Assembly (NCBI GenBank): GCA_028386065.3
Contig: JAKUCV010006774.1
Location: 1-64,000 of the forward strand
Length of the DNA: 64,000 nt
Direction of reading: 5' to 3'
Origin: Turnera subulata
Taxonomy: Eukaryota; Streptophyta; Magnoliopsida; Malpighiales; Passifloraceae
A model generated the notes under the pieces. It was given only the letters and a program-made list of their open reading frames with translations. It was not told the origin of the DNA and did not search any database. Both the position numbers and the translations under genes were made by a program. Positions 46,119 to 58,157 of the stretch are shown one piece after another (positions within the stretch are counted from its first letter, which is position 1; each line of letters opens with the position of its first letter).

Positions 46119-46166
<48 letters not shown>
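46119..46166 (+). repeat. Homopolymer run of 48 G
   Basis: An uninterrupted G run of 48 bases followed by tgggggtg. Runs of this length are very rare in plant DNA and could form G-quadruplexes. It may also be a base-calling or assembly artefact. Confidence 0.9.
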
Positions 46167-46167
<1 letters not shown>

Positions 46168-46172
46168 GGGGG

Positions 46173-47207
46173 TGAGTAAAAGATGGGGTTCAGGACCCTT
46201 AACTATATTAAGAACGGATTACATAGGCAGAGGGAAGTTGCCTCTCTCATGTCTCTGTAACTACAAATCAGAAGTAGCCACTCAAGGCTTGTTAAAGTAC
46301 ATAATACCAAAAGGACATTCTAGCCGTAAATTAGCAAACCCCTCCTGTTGGCCTGCACACGAGCTGCAGCAACCGGTTTCGATAAGAAGCACAAGGCAAA
46401 GAATGGTTACAGTAAATGCAAGTGCTTCCATGAACATTCCACTGACGTCTGTGTACTAATGTTCATAACTACGGAAATAGTTTCTGTGCAATGAACTTTG
46501 AACAGAGTTGATTACAGTAAGCTAACAAAAGAATTCCCTCAATGGATGATGAAGCAAGTGAAGATCAGAGTTGCTACCTACTTCAATCGAGATTGGTATT
46601 AATACATGGTTTCTCCATCGTGAATCATGATAATCAGATTTTCCGAAATGCCTGATACGAAACATGAGTTCTTGGGCGCCCAACGCTCTATCCCTGGCAA
46701 TGCTTGGTGCCCAGGCCGTCCCCAAATTAGAGACTGACCTACTTGGAATGGTTGCTGCAATAACTGCAGCAAGTAGATTGGATGCTTCACCTCATTACTG
46801 GACATTGCCATCACCCTGTCATGTAATTTCAAAATGTGGTAATATTTTAGATTGCATGGATATTACAAGCTGCAAATTCTTAGAACAGCAACCAACAAAG
46901 TGGAGTACAGAGATTGGTAATGTGTGCCAGGCAACTAGTTGAAAAAATCTATTTTCATGCAAACTGTACCAAGTGGCATGCTGAGTAGTTATATTCCATC
47001 CACTCAGGAATTCTCTCTTTCCCTAATGCCACTTGGCACAGCTTCAGCACCGTAGAACTTGCCCAACTGGCTGTCCAAATTGCAAAGTAACATTATGGCT
47101 CCGCAATTTGCATTTGAATGGCATGTCCGAGAACTTTGTTGACATGCTGGTGACTACCTCCAAGTGTATATACAGCACCTCTCAAGTGGGCATAAGAAGA
47201 AACTAAC
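46173..47207. other. Region downstream of the TBC gene, no certain exon
   Basis: Possible 3' UTR or last exon of the minus-strand TBC gene, which could not be resolved. Overlapping short ORFs on both strands have no domain. Confidence 0.4.
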
Positions 47208-49632
47208 CTTGTTTTTGTCACGCCAATTAAGGCTAAATAGACCGGTCCTTCTTCTAGGTGTTTCTACTGTAGAGTTCTGGTTAAGTGCTGACCTACAGGA
47301 GAAGCCAACATAGAACACATAGTCACTGTCCATGGACAATATGAAACAGCTTCACACACAATTTCTAGTTGTTGGAGGAATGAAAAACTTGTATGTGCTG
47401 AAAACTTTGGTGTTTCTGAATTGGACTTCGCATGGCACACAGCAAATGCTTCATACTAGTCACAGAACAACCACATTATACAAAGATAATGAAAGCATGC
47501 AAGATGCACGTCTTACATTGTCCAAAGGAAATTCAAATAGTGATAAAAGCCTCTCTTGACACTTGGGAGAATCCTCCCATCATACCCGTGATCCCACTTA
47601 AAATCATATTTAAATATCTTCAGATGAATATACCACAACGCAATGGGGGAATCTTTCTAAATGGCATCTATGCTGTAAAGGGGCACTCTTCACTGCATGT
47701 GTAATCAAGATAAATATACCACAACGCAATGGGGGAATCTTTCTAAATGGCATCTATGCTGTAAAGGGGCACTCTTCACTGCATGTGTAATCAAGATACG
47801 AAAGGCCACAAAAAGCCGGAAGAGGGAGGCGTGGGGATTCAAACACGTGACCGTTTGGTCATTATGGCTCCACTATCATGTCAAGTGACCATCTCAACCA
47901 AAAGCTTAATCTGATGGTTGAGGCACCAGGACTGGTTTTGAGTTTATTACTCTAACACAGCTTTCCTAATATTTATGTCTTTTATTAATTTTTTTGGGGG
48001 AGAAAACCCGGAGCGGAGGTCATAATATAGGGAGAAGAGCATTTATTGATTGGAGCCATCAATCAGCACTACATTATGAAGTTTACAAGCTCGGCCAAAA
48101 CTCAGACAATCTCATTAAGTTGTAGTTCGTAGTCTTCCTAGGTGCAAATTAGAGCGCTTTTCATAGTGTATTTTCTGACAATTGACTCGTACTGTTAGGA
48201 AAAGTAGAAGATGATTGTTAGCATTTCTTTCACAGCTACATTCTCGGCTCTGCAGAATCAATCTAAGATCAGAGCAACGTGAAGAATAAAACTTCACCAT
48301 TCATAGTCTTGGTAGGAGTAATTTAGAACGCTTTATTCATAGTTCTTTTGCTGACAATTGACTCAGTTTGTTACGAAAAGTATGGCTAGCATTTCTTTTA
48401 TGGGTACGTTATCGGCTTTGTAGAATCAGTCTAAGATCACTGTTACATGAAAAGTAAAACTTCACTACAGACAAAATGAGACAAAAATGTATGGCATACC
48501 GTGGTGAAGATAGTGCTTTGGCTTGCCCAGAATTGTACTGTATTGTAGCCTCTAACATTGATTCTGCCATAACCACCCTCTGCTCCATCTGAGCAATTGA
48601 AGCCATAGACTTCTCATATTTTTCCTGCACAAGTCATTTTTTATATCTGTGAATCAATATGGTGCAGAGTAGAGGGTTAATCTTGATGCTATGTTTACTT
48701 GAGATTTTTAAACCACATCAACGTGAAAGAGAAGATAAAACAACCATCAAGCCTATGTACATCTTCTAGTTATCTCATTTTATTAAAAGGTCATTTCCCT
48801 CTGTGCCATTGCCAATCACTCAAGGGAATGAAGGGATGAACGAGCAAGCACAAAATCGATAGACAAGGATGACCAATACAATTTCAAACTTCGATTGAGT
48901 AAGAACTTCCATCAACATAAAGAGTAGGCAATGTATACTTGGCAAAATAACCAGCACTACAAACAAGATGCAACAATTAAATAAAGGCAATATGGGAAGA
49001 CGCTTGTTAATAAAAATGTCACCACATGATGACAATATTTATTTGATTGTGTAACATTTTGATAATTGTGGGCTTACACTGGCTCGCTACTTTATGTTTA
49101 TGAAGCAGAATCCAGAGAAAAAGCCCAATCATGCCTGCATTTATTATGTGAGCAATTAACTTGATGAGGTGATGATTAGTCTCAATTTAGTAGATGTAAC
49201 ATTGTTATATTAGTGTATGCTGCAATTTTCGACACTTTACAATGGAGCACATAAATTGTTATGTATCACCAACCAAGCGAACCCTAATCAATAAACGTCT
49301 GTAGATGCTCGTTCTTGCAACCCTGCTAAGACATAAAGTGCAGTGCCTAAGAATGAGAGGAAGATTGTATGCCTAATACTAACTTGTTTTCTGGTATATG
49401 TTTGATTTGAAACTGTGACTTCACAAGATATACAACATTATAGCTCTTCTGTTCCGCTACATGATTATTGGACTCCAGGTCCTGCAATAGATCTGGGGAC
49501 TGTCCTGTACAAACTATTTTACCAACATTTTCATCCATCTTTAATTAACTAGAAAATGACAGGATTCCTCCAATGGAACCCATTATTCATTTTTGGGTTT
49601 AGAATTTCACTCCATTGATACAAGGAATGTAA

Positions 49633-49666
<34 letters not shown>

Positions 49667-52600
49667 GACCTGAAGCAGAGTCAGCGCACGTTTCTGGGCA
49701 GCTGAATCTCGCTCAGCATTTAGGCGCGCATCCTCAGCAATCCTCTGTTCTTGTTCTACTCTCATCAGGACCTGCAAATAATGCAAAGGTTGGTGTAGAC
49801 TCCAAAGCAGCATAAAAAAAAGACAGTGTAATGAATAGTACTAGAGGATATATTTACCTGAAGCATTGCACCTTCTTGTTCTTTCTTATCAGCAAGGACC
49901 TGCTGAAGTTCAGCAATCTCTCGCTCCAACAGCTCAACCTGCAGAATGAATTCACAATCCAGTTCAGCTGCTTGGGGATCACAAAAAAAGAGTGAAAATA
50001 TCATTCTAGATAGTCGAGTCAGCCACGAAATTGAGCATTAGAAGGAAAGCTTCTTCACAAAGAATAAACTTAAGATGATACATGTGTTCTGTATCAAGAA
50101 GAGGAATTGCATTTAATAAAGTCTGATCTACCAAATTTATAAAATCACTCAACTATCTAGGATGGGAGTATGACATGTGAATCAGGACAACATCTGAAAA
50201 ACAGCTTCCCACATATATCAAATTCCAGTCAATGTAAGCAGCCTTGTAAGGCAAACTCTTCAAATACCTCTTGCAAAATTTTAATGAGACATTTACTTGA
50301 AATACACAAATTTAATCAGCATGTTCAAACTATATAAATCTTTGCATCTATTCGGAAAATCCAATAAAGTAGCAATAGGAATTTCAAATACGAGTCATTA
50401 AGAGAAGTGCTTTGTGTATTTTACTATCAGTGCACATATATTTGCTTAAGATGTACCTTTGCACTCAGTTGCCGTCGGTTATCTTCTTTGACCATCTCCA
50501 TTAGTGCTGTCTCCAGCTCCTCAGCTCTGCAAAATAAAAGCAACTAACTCACATAAACAAACAAAAGAATACACAATAAGTTCTCATAAAAAAAAAAAAA
50601 AGAATACACAATAAGTTTATTTGCCTTGCTGTAGACTTATGTTAACCTGTTTATCTGAACAGTAGCTGATAAAATGGATAGGCCTTTAAGACACTGATGG
50701 ATACAGTAAAGAATTGAAAAGGAAGGGTGATTTCACTGAATGAAGGAGAAGGCAGAAAAGAAACTGGCTTTGTACTTTCTAAAGAATACCTATGCTGCAA
50801 CATACTTTCTTCGCGAAATAATTTTGAACTTGAAGGAGAAACTATCTTAAAAGTGGACACAGGTAAAAGTGTTAAGGAAATATATGAAAAACAATATCTA
50901 GGATTAGATGAGAGTTCAAGGGTGTGTGTATGTTCTGAAAAAAGCAGTCACTCAAACTGTGTAATCCAAACGTGGGCTATAGGGAAAACCCAGCTCCCTA
51001 AACTTTCTGAAGCAAGAGAACACCAAAAGTACCAACCTGAGAATGGCAGATCTTTTCTCCTCAAGTAACCTGCATAACTCCACCTTCATCCAAACCACCT
51101 GCACAAAAGCTGTTAATGGTTGAACTTTAAAATGAGTTGTAAATGAATCATGCACTCTTTGAATAATTACTAGGAACAGGATTACATCACCTTGAATTAA
51201 CTTCTGCGGGAGTTAGTCGAAAATATCTTTCAGGCATATTAAACCATGGAATGCATGAGATCATTGTTAAATTCAGAAGTCTCAGGGAAACTGTTGTGTA
51301 GTGCAACCAATTTAGAGATGGATAACTACACTAACAGTAAGAGGGATATGACCACATAAGTGATGTATCATGTCTTAATAGTCTGCCATATGACAGTTGG
51401 TATCTGTATGGCGGTGGAATCATCAAGTACAAAAAGTGCTTATGAATATTACTGAATGGATTCACTTTTAGTGTCGATGAAACAATGCATCAACTTGAAG
51501 GATTCATGGGATGTAAAACTCTATGAGCTCATGTAGCGTACATAGGCCTTGTATGATATAAGATCAATTCCAAAGTGAAAATCTGGGTGAATGACATTTA
51601 CGCTCTTGACCCCGACTTCCCAAAAGATTATTAAGACAGAATAAGATTGCCATCAGATATTTTAAGATCACTTCCATGCTCTTCAGAAGTCAGCACCTAA
51701 GTGCAGAGGTGGAAACAGAAAAATACCTGTTCTTGAAGATCTGGAAGAGAATTTGCCTCTGGATCAGCTGGGCCAGTCAGCAAATCATCTAGATTAGATG
51801 ATTCTTCACAAGTTTTCTTTTGTTCCCCCCCTGACCCGCGATCATGCTTAAAACTGTACAGTTTAGATGCAAGTCCTTTCGAATCCTTCCAGACTCTACC
51901 CTTTTTAGATCTTTCCTCAATAATCTCTAACACAGCAGGTCTATGCTTCTCTCGCAACTCCTGTAATTTATCTTCAGTGACGGATAGAAAGCCCATACAA
52001 GCAGTCAAAACAAGCTGACTGCTATCAAATGTTGATCCAGTAAGAGATTGCAATAACGTTATTGCATCTCCAGCATCTTTAGCTGTAACTAATGCTGGAC
52101 CTACAGGACATTGCAGGGCATGGAATTATGCTGCTTAAACATTTAGACATCAACGAATTGCAAATTAACTAGTACCATATAAGTCCATCAAAGCAAGTGC
52201 AGTTCGAAACAGCATCACACGATTTCCCTCAAATAAAATAACATCCCATACTCGAAGAACTGAAAACAAGGACCTTATCAGAACAAGATTCAACGAAAAT
52301 ATTGAATGACAGGATTAAAGGTTAAATAACATTAAAGAGAAATTCAATTTCTAATATTTGTGTTATATAAAACTGCATGAGCTTACCACTTTCCCAAGGA
52401 AGCATGTTAACAAAAATTGATAGGAACCAAGGTCCCGAGATCCAAGCCACCTGCACTCCCAAGTAATCCAGATGATTAACTGCACCAGAGGCATAAAAGT
52501 TGGCAAAAACATATTATCCATCCTGCTTACATGAAAGAAATAACAGAATGATTAGTACATAACAAGCATTAACAAAGACAAACCTAGTTTAGGAAATCTT

Positions 52601-55600
52601 TCTCGCATCAACTCCTCAAAAACAAGCTGGTCCACCTGACCAATGAAAGTAAATTAATGAAGTTTAACGGGGAATGTCTCGAGAAGGTTCAGAGAACATG
52701 AAAAATAATATACAGTAAGTGGAAAGGGGAAGTGAATGTGACAGAAAGACATCATTGCTTAAAGTGCTTTGTTTAAAACACCTGAGATTCAATCATTTCT
52801 TCTGTATAGTAGCCATTAAAATAGTCATCGATGATGCCTACCAAAGTCCTGATAAATTCCAGAAGATACACTGTTAAAGTCCACTTTGACAAGATAAAAC
52901 AAATTCGTGCAGAAAACTAACAACATGAACGAATCCAGTTGCAAGTTCAAATGTAGTTTCCTGCAGGCTATTCTCACTATTTCAGAGCACATCCTTGTTT
53001 AGAAAATGAAATTAACTTCAGAAACTTACCAAAAGGCGTTTTCTTCAGGCATCAAAAGTAGCAACAGCCCGGCAAAAAAATTCATTGCCTGCATACGTTT
53101 ACATACTAGGTAAATAAGAAGCATAACATTAGTTTTTTTGGGGCTCAATAAGCATAACATTAGTTTAAATCATCAAAGTCAGGTAAAAGTAATCGAGTGT
53201 AAAAATGATATTAAAAGTAAAAATCATCATATAGGAGATAAACAGAGTGACAACCTTTAACATATAATTTTTTGTTGGCACAAGGTTCTGTGATCATCCT
53301 CATGCAAATGCCACACACTTAGAAATGGAGAACGACTACTTGTGTTTTAATGTTACAAAGCCAAGAAGATATCTTCAAAGACAAAGACCGCCAGGAAGCA
53401 AAAGATTCTTATCGTTGCACGAAATAGGAAAGAAAATCAAATTTGCTTCTTCTCAAGAATTTGAATATAAATTCCCAACCCTTTTTGAAATTCCAACTCT
53501 TTATGGGTTAATTTGGGAAAGCAGAAGGGATATCCAAGAGAAACTCACATACATGTCTTTGTGGATAGAAAATTCGTTCTACATAAAAAAACAAAGAGAA
53601 AAAGACGTGATTCGAGCAGTATAAGGAGCAGCTCCACGGTCCTCAAACCACATCTACAAGTGTAATGCTCCTTACATAGGATTGAAGATTCTCTAGTTTT
53701 GATGCCTTGCATCGTAGGGCAAGGCAATTTATGGTTATTTTTTAAGAGTTTCCATCAACATAAAGCTACAACTTGCCACAGAACCCCGGTATTATTTTAT
53801 TTGTATCAGACATTCAATTAACAAACTTCGGGTGCCATTTTAACTGCTCTGTCAAAACACAAAAGAAAACTATCGATTAAGGACATAAATGATGAGTACT
53901 TCTATCAGTTGAATGAAGAATAAAAAAGGAGACATCAGTTGCGGAGAATTGAGAGAAGCTAAAATGCAGGAAAAAAAGGTATTGGAAGTAAAATTCATGC
54001 TCTGAATCCAATTGGAATGAAGAACAAGGGATTATTTTGACCTAGTTACCTGACAGTACCCAACTGCTGTGTTATGTCTGGCATATGCCAAAAGCAAACG
54101 CCTCAAGGAATCCCGACCATGCTCATCCAGAGCAGGATGACCGGGGAAAGTTCGTGGTATGTCCTGTAAAGTAAACATAAAAATCATTCTAGGGAGAAAC
54201 CTGGATAAAATTCAAAAACAGAAGAAGTAGCACCTACGAATTTAAAAGATTGAACCATAAAGTCCAGGGCGCATGCATCTAATGACCTTCTCAATCTGCC
54301 TTTTCCATTTCCTGGCCGCAACAGTTGATTTATCATGGTCCTTGCTTTCATCAGCATCATCTTCTTCAGCTAACAGTGCCTCGTAATAGTTCTGAACACG
54401 GCGTGCCTTAACTCCAGCAAAGGCTTGCCACACCTTTAACAGAAGGAAATATGACACTAACACAAACAGAATATTTAAAAAGCACTGACAAACTTAACCA
54501 GGTCAGGCATACCTCTCCTCTGAGGTCCTTTGGCACTCCCCCTTGGACTAGGTTCTCGAGTTCTCTCCAAGGGAAGAAAGATCGCGGAGAGGAAGCCTTA
54601 TTCGCCTCCAAGGTTTCTTCTGTAGATGCAACGACACTGTTGCCTGAATTCTTGTTGACGGAAACTTCCTCTTCAATATCACTGTCAGACTTTCCTTCCA
54701 CTTCTGTCTCTTTTACTGCTGAAAGATGATTTACAGCAGCATTCTCATCTTTCATACGGTGTATCTTCTTAACACGTGAACTCATCATATTCTCAAGTTT
54801 ACGAAGGGATGGCCTAATACGAGACCACGATTTAATTTTAGCAATCTTTGCTTCTTTTGAAAGCTGCTCCTCCTTTTGAGGTTCTTCAGAAAGCTGCGCC
54901 TTGCTTCCTGGCTCTTCTGAGGACTGTTCCTCCTTTTCAGGCTCTTCAGAAAGCTGTGCCTCGCTTCCTGGTTCTTCTGAAGACTGTGCCTCCTTTGCAG
55001 GTTCTTTTGGACACTCTGCCGCTTTTCCTGGTTCTTCAGAATACTGATCCTCCTTCGAATCCCCTGAAAGATGCAATTCCTTTTCTGGTTCTTCTATAAA
55101 CGTCTGATCTTTGTTAGATTCCGGTGGTAGCTCCACCAATTTTCCTGACTCTTCCGATAACTGCTCCTCCTTCGATTCTGCTAAAAGCTGATCCTCCTTG
55201 TTACCATGACATTCTGATGTATCATGAGGACCAGACTTCTCACTTGAATCATCCCCCTTCCCGGCCCTTTCCGTCACAGTCTCTTCACTCAATTCACTAG
55301 TTTCGGCCTCCAACCCCTCTCGGTGTTCCTCTTCAGAAGAAGACGACTGATCGGAGTGTACTTGTTGTTCAAGGAAGATCTCCCATTTATTTGATCTTTC
55401 CTCTTCCTCTTCCTGATACCAAGGACAAAATACTACACTGTTTTCAATTCATTTATCTATCTCTGGTATTATCTACTGGAAAATAATTTTAAGAGAAAAG
55501 CGAAATCAGGAAAGAAAGCTATAATTAGTACCATATCTCCCTGCCTAACCTTGACATTTCGACACATTGGATTCGAGGAGGGAAGAGAAGATTTTATAAG

Positions 55601-56464
55601 TTTCAAAGTAACAACAAACAGGAAGGCAAGCCAACAAGCTTAATAGCACGACCCAACTTTGCAGAAATCGTTTTTCTTTGAAATCAATTGCGGGTTTGGC
55701 ATAAATGAGAATTTCATAGAAACACATATAGAGAGCTAGTGCTTCTTTGAGTATGGAGTGCGAGTGCAAGTGTACACACCTTATAGATACTAGAGTACTC
55801 TTTGTATCTTTGGACGTGCTGAGGCCTCAGAACAAATCCATAGGCGTCCCTGTTAACATAAAATTCAATTCACAGATGTGAAGAAAATAGCAGACATAGC
55901 CAAAGCAGAAAACCCAACTCTCAAAGGCATTAAACGAAACAAACAAGTAGCAGAGAGGGAGGGAGAGAGGTGAAGTCCCATTATTATATGATAAAAACTT
56001 GGACTTGCCTGGAATCCACATCCAATGATCGCCTACTCAACAAGGACAACAACATAATTCACGTAGAATTCCAATTCCAATTCCATAGCTCTCGTCTCAT
56101 TGACTCTCATAATCGTGTCTATACCTCATACCACTCACTTCACACCTTATCACGCTCACGTAATCTTCCTCCTCCTCCTACCTCTCCCTCACTCACTCAC
56201 ATTAGGAAGGAAGAAAAAACAGAATCAGAATTCAAGACCTATGACCATGACCAAGCTTTATTTCTTTTTCTCCTCATTTCCCCAGGAATTTATGCTTCAA
56301 GCGACAAGTGTTCACGCAAAACGGCAACACACAACATTTTTTTTGTTTTTTTTTTTTTTAACAAACATGTGTATGTTTGTGTGTGTGTGTGTTAACAGTG
56401 TAAAAGTAGTGGTTTACCGCCGGTGTTCGAAGATGTGGAGGAGATTGAAGCTCTTCTCCTGCAT
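47208..56464 (-). CDS. TBC-domain Rab GTPase-activating protein
   Basis: TBC proteins accelerate GTP hydrolysis on Rab GTPases and so control vesicle traffic. Coding exons (minus): 56464-56418, 55849-55780, 55412-54513, 54433-54287, 54163-54050, 53088-53030, 52848-52782, 52635-52584, 52479-52387, 52259-52176, 52100-51727, 51098-51037, 50526-50457, 49938-49858, 49771-49670, 48624-48500, 47292-47208. Phases agree throughout and give 844 codons. The N-terminus has the plant motif RRDAYGFVLRPQHVQRYKEY. Exon 3 has a Glu-rich repeat. The TBC domain (about residues 325-600) has the Arg finger IEKDIPRTFPGH and the Gln finger GYCQAMNF. The C-terminus is coiled coil (VELLEREIAELQQVL, RVEQEQRIAEDARL) ending in LNWRDKNK. 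The 3' end is uncertain: a GT donor follows 47208, and reading through would stop at 47154. Related to Arabidopsis gyp1p-like Ypt/Rab-GAPs. Confidence 0.93.
47627..47798 (+). repeat. Perfect-looking 86-bp tandem duplication in intron 16
   Basis: 'taccacaacgcaatggggga' starts at 47631 and again at 47717, and the following 60 bases also repeat. Intronic, so no effect on coding is expected. Confidence 0.85.
47800..47965 (-). mobile_element. LTR/TRIM-like fragment with PBS-like motif
   Basis: On the minus strand it reads 'ttggttgagatggtcacttg' then 'tagtggagccataatgacc' then 'gtgtttgaatccccacg'. This pattern is common next to LTR ends and primer-binding sites of short plant LTR elements. It sits in intron 16 of the TBC gene. 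No coding capacity. Confidence 0.4.
48130..48466 (-). repeat. Imperfect tandem duplication, about 173-bp units
   Basis: Units start at about 48130 and 48304 ('agtcttcctaggtgcaaatt' versus 'agtcttggtaggagtaattt') and share 'ctgacaattgactc', 'gttagcatttctt/gctagcatttctt' and 'aaaacttcac'. In intron 16 of the TBC gene. Confidence 0.75.
49632..49668 (+). repeat. (GA)n microsatellite beside exon 15 donor
   Basis: A GA run with one interruption (agaaag) directly follows the splice donor of the exon ending at 49670. On the minus strand it is a CT-rich tract at the intron 5' end. Confidence 0.9.
50563..50617 (+). mobile_element. Micro-insertion in TBC intron, 20-bp direct repeats
   Basis: aaaagaatacacaataagtt occurs at 50563-50582 and 50598-50617 around ctcat plus an A-run. 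This is the longest target duplication of the set. Intronic, close to the acceptor of the exon starting at 50526. Confidence 0.7.
53119..53166 (-). mobile_element. Micro-insertion in TBC intron, 17-bp direct repeats
   Basis: aagcataacattagttt occurs at 53119-53135 and 53150-53166, flanking 14 bases that on the minus strand read attgagcccc plus As. Intronic, 31 bp upstream (on the minus strand) of the exon starting at 53088. Confidence 0.6.
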
Positions 56465-56966
56465 CTCCGGTGGCGCTATTGTACAGTTTCAATAATCTAC
56501 GGTCGAAAATTGTCTTCCATTCGTGTGTTTCGGGAGTTCTACTAATGTTGTTGTTTCTCCATTCCTCGTAACCGAAATATTTTCCCTCCTTGTTGTTTCC
56601 TTCCCGTAGTACTAGTACCCCGCGTCAGCGAACCTAAAGAGCAAAGAAAAAATGAGTGAAAAAACCAAAAAAAAAAAAAAAACAACGCAACCCATAGTCT
56701 TAAATTGTGTCTTGTGGTGTGATCGTCGTTGGTCACGTGTTGCTATGAAAGGAGCTAACCAGGATTGAACATATGGACCGTTTTCTTTTTATTATTATTT
56801 TTGGGACAGGGATGGCTGGACCGTTGTGTTTTAGGAAACAATTGTGAGGAAATTCTGCTCAAAATATGGTAGTGCCTAGCGACGAGATAATATAGAACAA
56901 GTGTGGTATGTGTTTAGAGAGCCAAAGTTTTGCTTCTCTCTAAACCAAAGGTAGGATGTCTTTTTT
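56465..56966. other. TBC gene 5' flank
   Basis: Presumed promoter and 5' UTR of the minus-strand TBC gene. No unambiguous TATA box is seen. MULE-2 begins about 500 bp upstream of the start codon. Confidence 0.5.
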
Positions 56967-57330
56967 TTTTTGGGTTTTACAGTACTCAATGTTTAAGATT
57001 TTGGCCAATTTGGGTCCCTTTTTCTGTTTGGACGGTCACGTACCCCGAGCTTAAGTAAGCAAGCCAGTCATAGTCTCTCGGTCAGGCACTTGTCGACGTG
57101 GCGGGCTGCCCGATTTTGGGCTCTTTGAGCCGCGCCGAAACGACGTCGTTTGGAGTTGAGACTACACCGTTTTGATGACGTGGGTTGACACGATGGATTA
57201 GTGGGCCCCATAGTCCGCCCGCTCCTGGTACTGTTCCCTACCGACCCGAATCTAGCCCCGTTACCCCGAAAACCCGTTCGGTATGCATCAGTTAACCCGC
57301 CCACCCAGTTCATTTTTTTCTTCTTTTTTA
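56967..57330 (+). repeat. MULE-2 left TIR
   Basis: Pairs with the reverse complement of 62285-62628, with roughly 88% identity by eye. Ends inward at 'ttcatttttttcttctttttt'-like T-rich DNA. Confidence 0.85.
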
Positions 57331-57539
57331 AAAAATAAATTCTAACCGTTGGGGTCTTTGGTTTATTTAAACCCCATAAATTCACCAAGAACCCTAACAT
57401 CAATTCACCTTCCCCTTCTCTCCCGTCACCCTTGACTTCTGCCATTCGGCTTCTCCCCTTTTACTTTTTCCATTCGGCTTCTCCCCCTTCTCTTCATCTG
57501 AGCCGTAATTAATCTCCCCACTTCTCCCCCCTAATTGAG

Positions 57540-58157
57540 ATGTCCTCCACGGGTTCGTCATCATCAACATCATCCACGGGTTCACCATCGTCGTCGCGCC
57601 TGGCAAGGAAGCAGAAGCAGAGGCCTCTATCGAAGCGCATCTCTTCAGTTGGGAGGCAGAGTCCGGATTTCAACTATGAAGGTGTTGACATTGTTTGTTT
57701 ATGCGGCCTGAAGACGGGGCGATGGATTTCATGGACAGACCTTCATCCCCGGATGAGGTTCCACAAGTGTAATGCATGTAAGTTTTTCCTCTTCATAGAC
57801 CCGGACATTTGTGGATGGGTTGCAGATGTTATCAAGGGATTGCAGGATAGGGAGCGAGAGTTATACGAGGTGAATCAAAGATTAGAGGTTTAGGTCCGCA
57901 ACCATGTGCTGGGTAGTGACAGGTTGGTGGGTTCTTTGGAGGAGTTGAAGGCAGAGAATTCGATGCTTACATCATGTCGTGATGCACTCCTTCTGGAGAA
58001 GAAGAAGGTAGAAGAGGAGCGGGATGTTGTGTTGTTGCAGAAATTGAAGGTAGAAGAAGAGTTAGCACGTTTTCAGAAGCGTGGAAGCCATTGTTCAATC
58101 TATTCAATCATGGCAATTACTTTGTTAATGCATTTATTTTTAAGGGTGTTATTTTGA
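57540..58157 (+). pseudogene. GRF-type zinc-finger, coiled-coil protein with one stop
   Basis: Start at 57540 (MSSTGSSSS, Ser/Thr-rich leader). Residues about 50-95 form a GRF-type zinc finger, CLCGLKTGRWISWTDLHPR then FHKCNACKFFLF and ICGW. An in-frame TAG at 57891-57893 follows NQRLEV. The same frame continues as a coiled coil (EELKAENSMLTSC, KKKVEEERDVVLLQKLKVEEEL) and a hydrophobic C-terminal segment (SIMAITLLMHLFLRVLF), ending at 58157. Plant At4g04775-like proteins share this finger, coil and C-terminal hydrophobic layout. Function is unknown to me. One nonsense codon separates it from a complete gene. Confidence 0.75.

Noticed and set aside
46082..46459. Plus-strand ORF with a poly-Gly stretch (125 aa)
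   Set aside because: The frame exists only because the 48-G run is read as glycine codons; the rest has no domain.
50727..51068. Plus-strand ORF of 113 aa
   Set aside because: It overlaps a TBC exon (51037-51098) on the other strand and has no domain.
53325..53624. Plus-strand ORF of 99 aa inside a TBC intron
   Set aside because: No recognisable domain, antisense to a gene, and length is within chance expectation for AT-rich intron DNA.
54451..55099. Plus-strand ORFs with Pro/Leu-rich repeats
   Set aside because: Mirror image of the Glu-rich repeat in TBC exon 3 on the minus strand.
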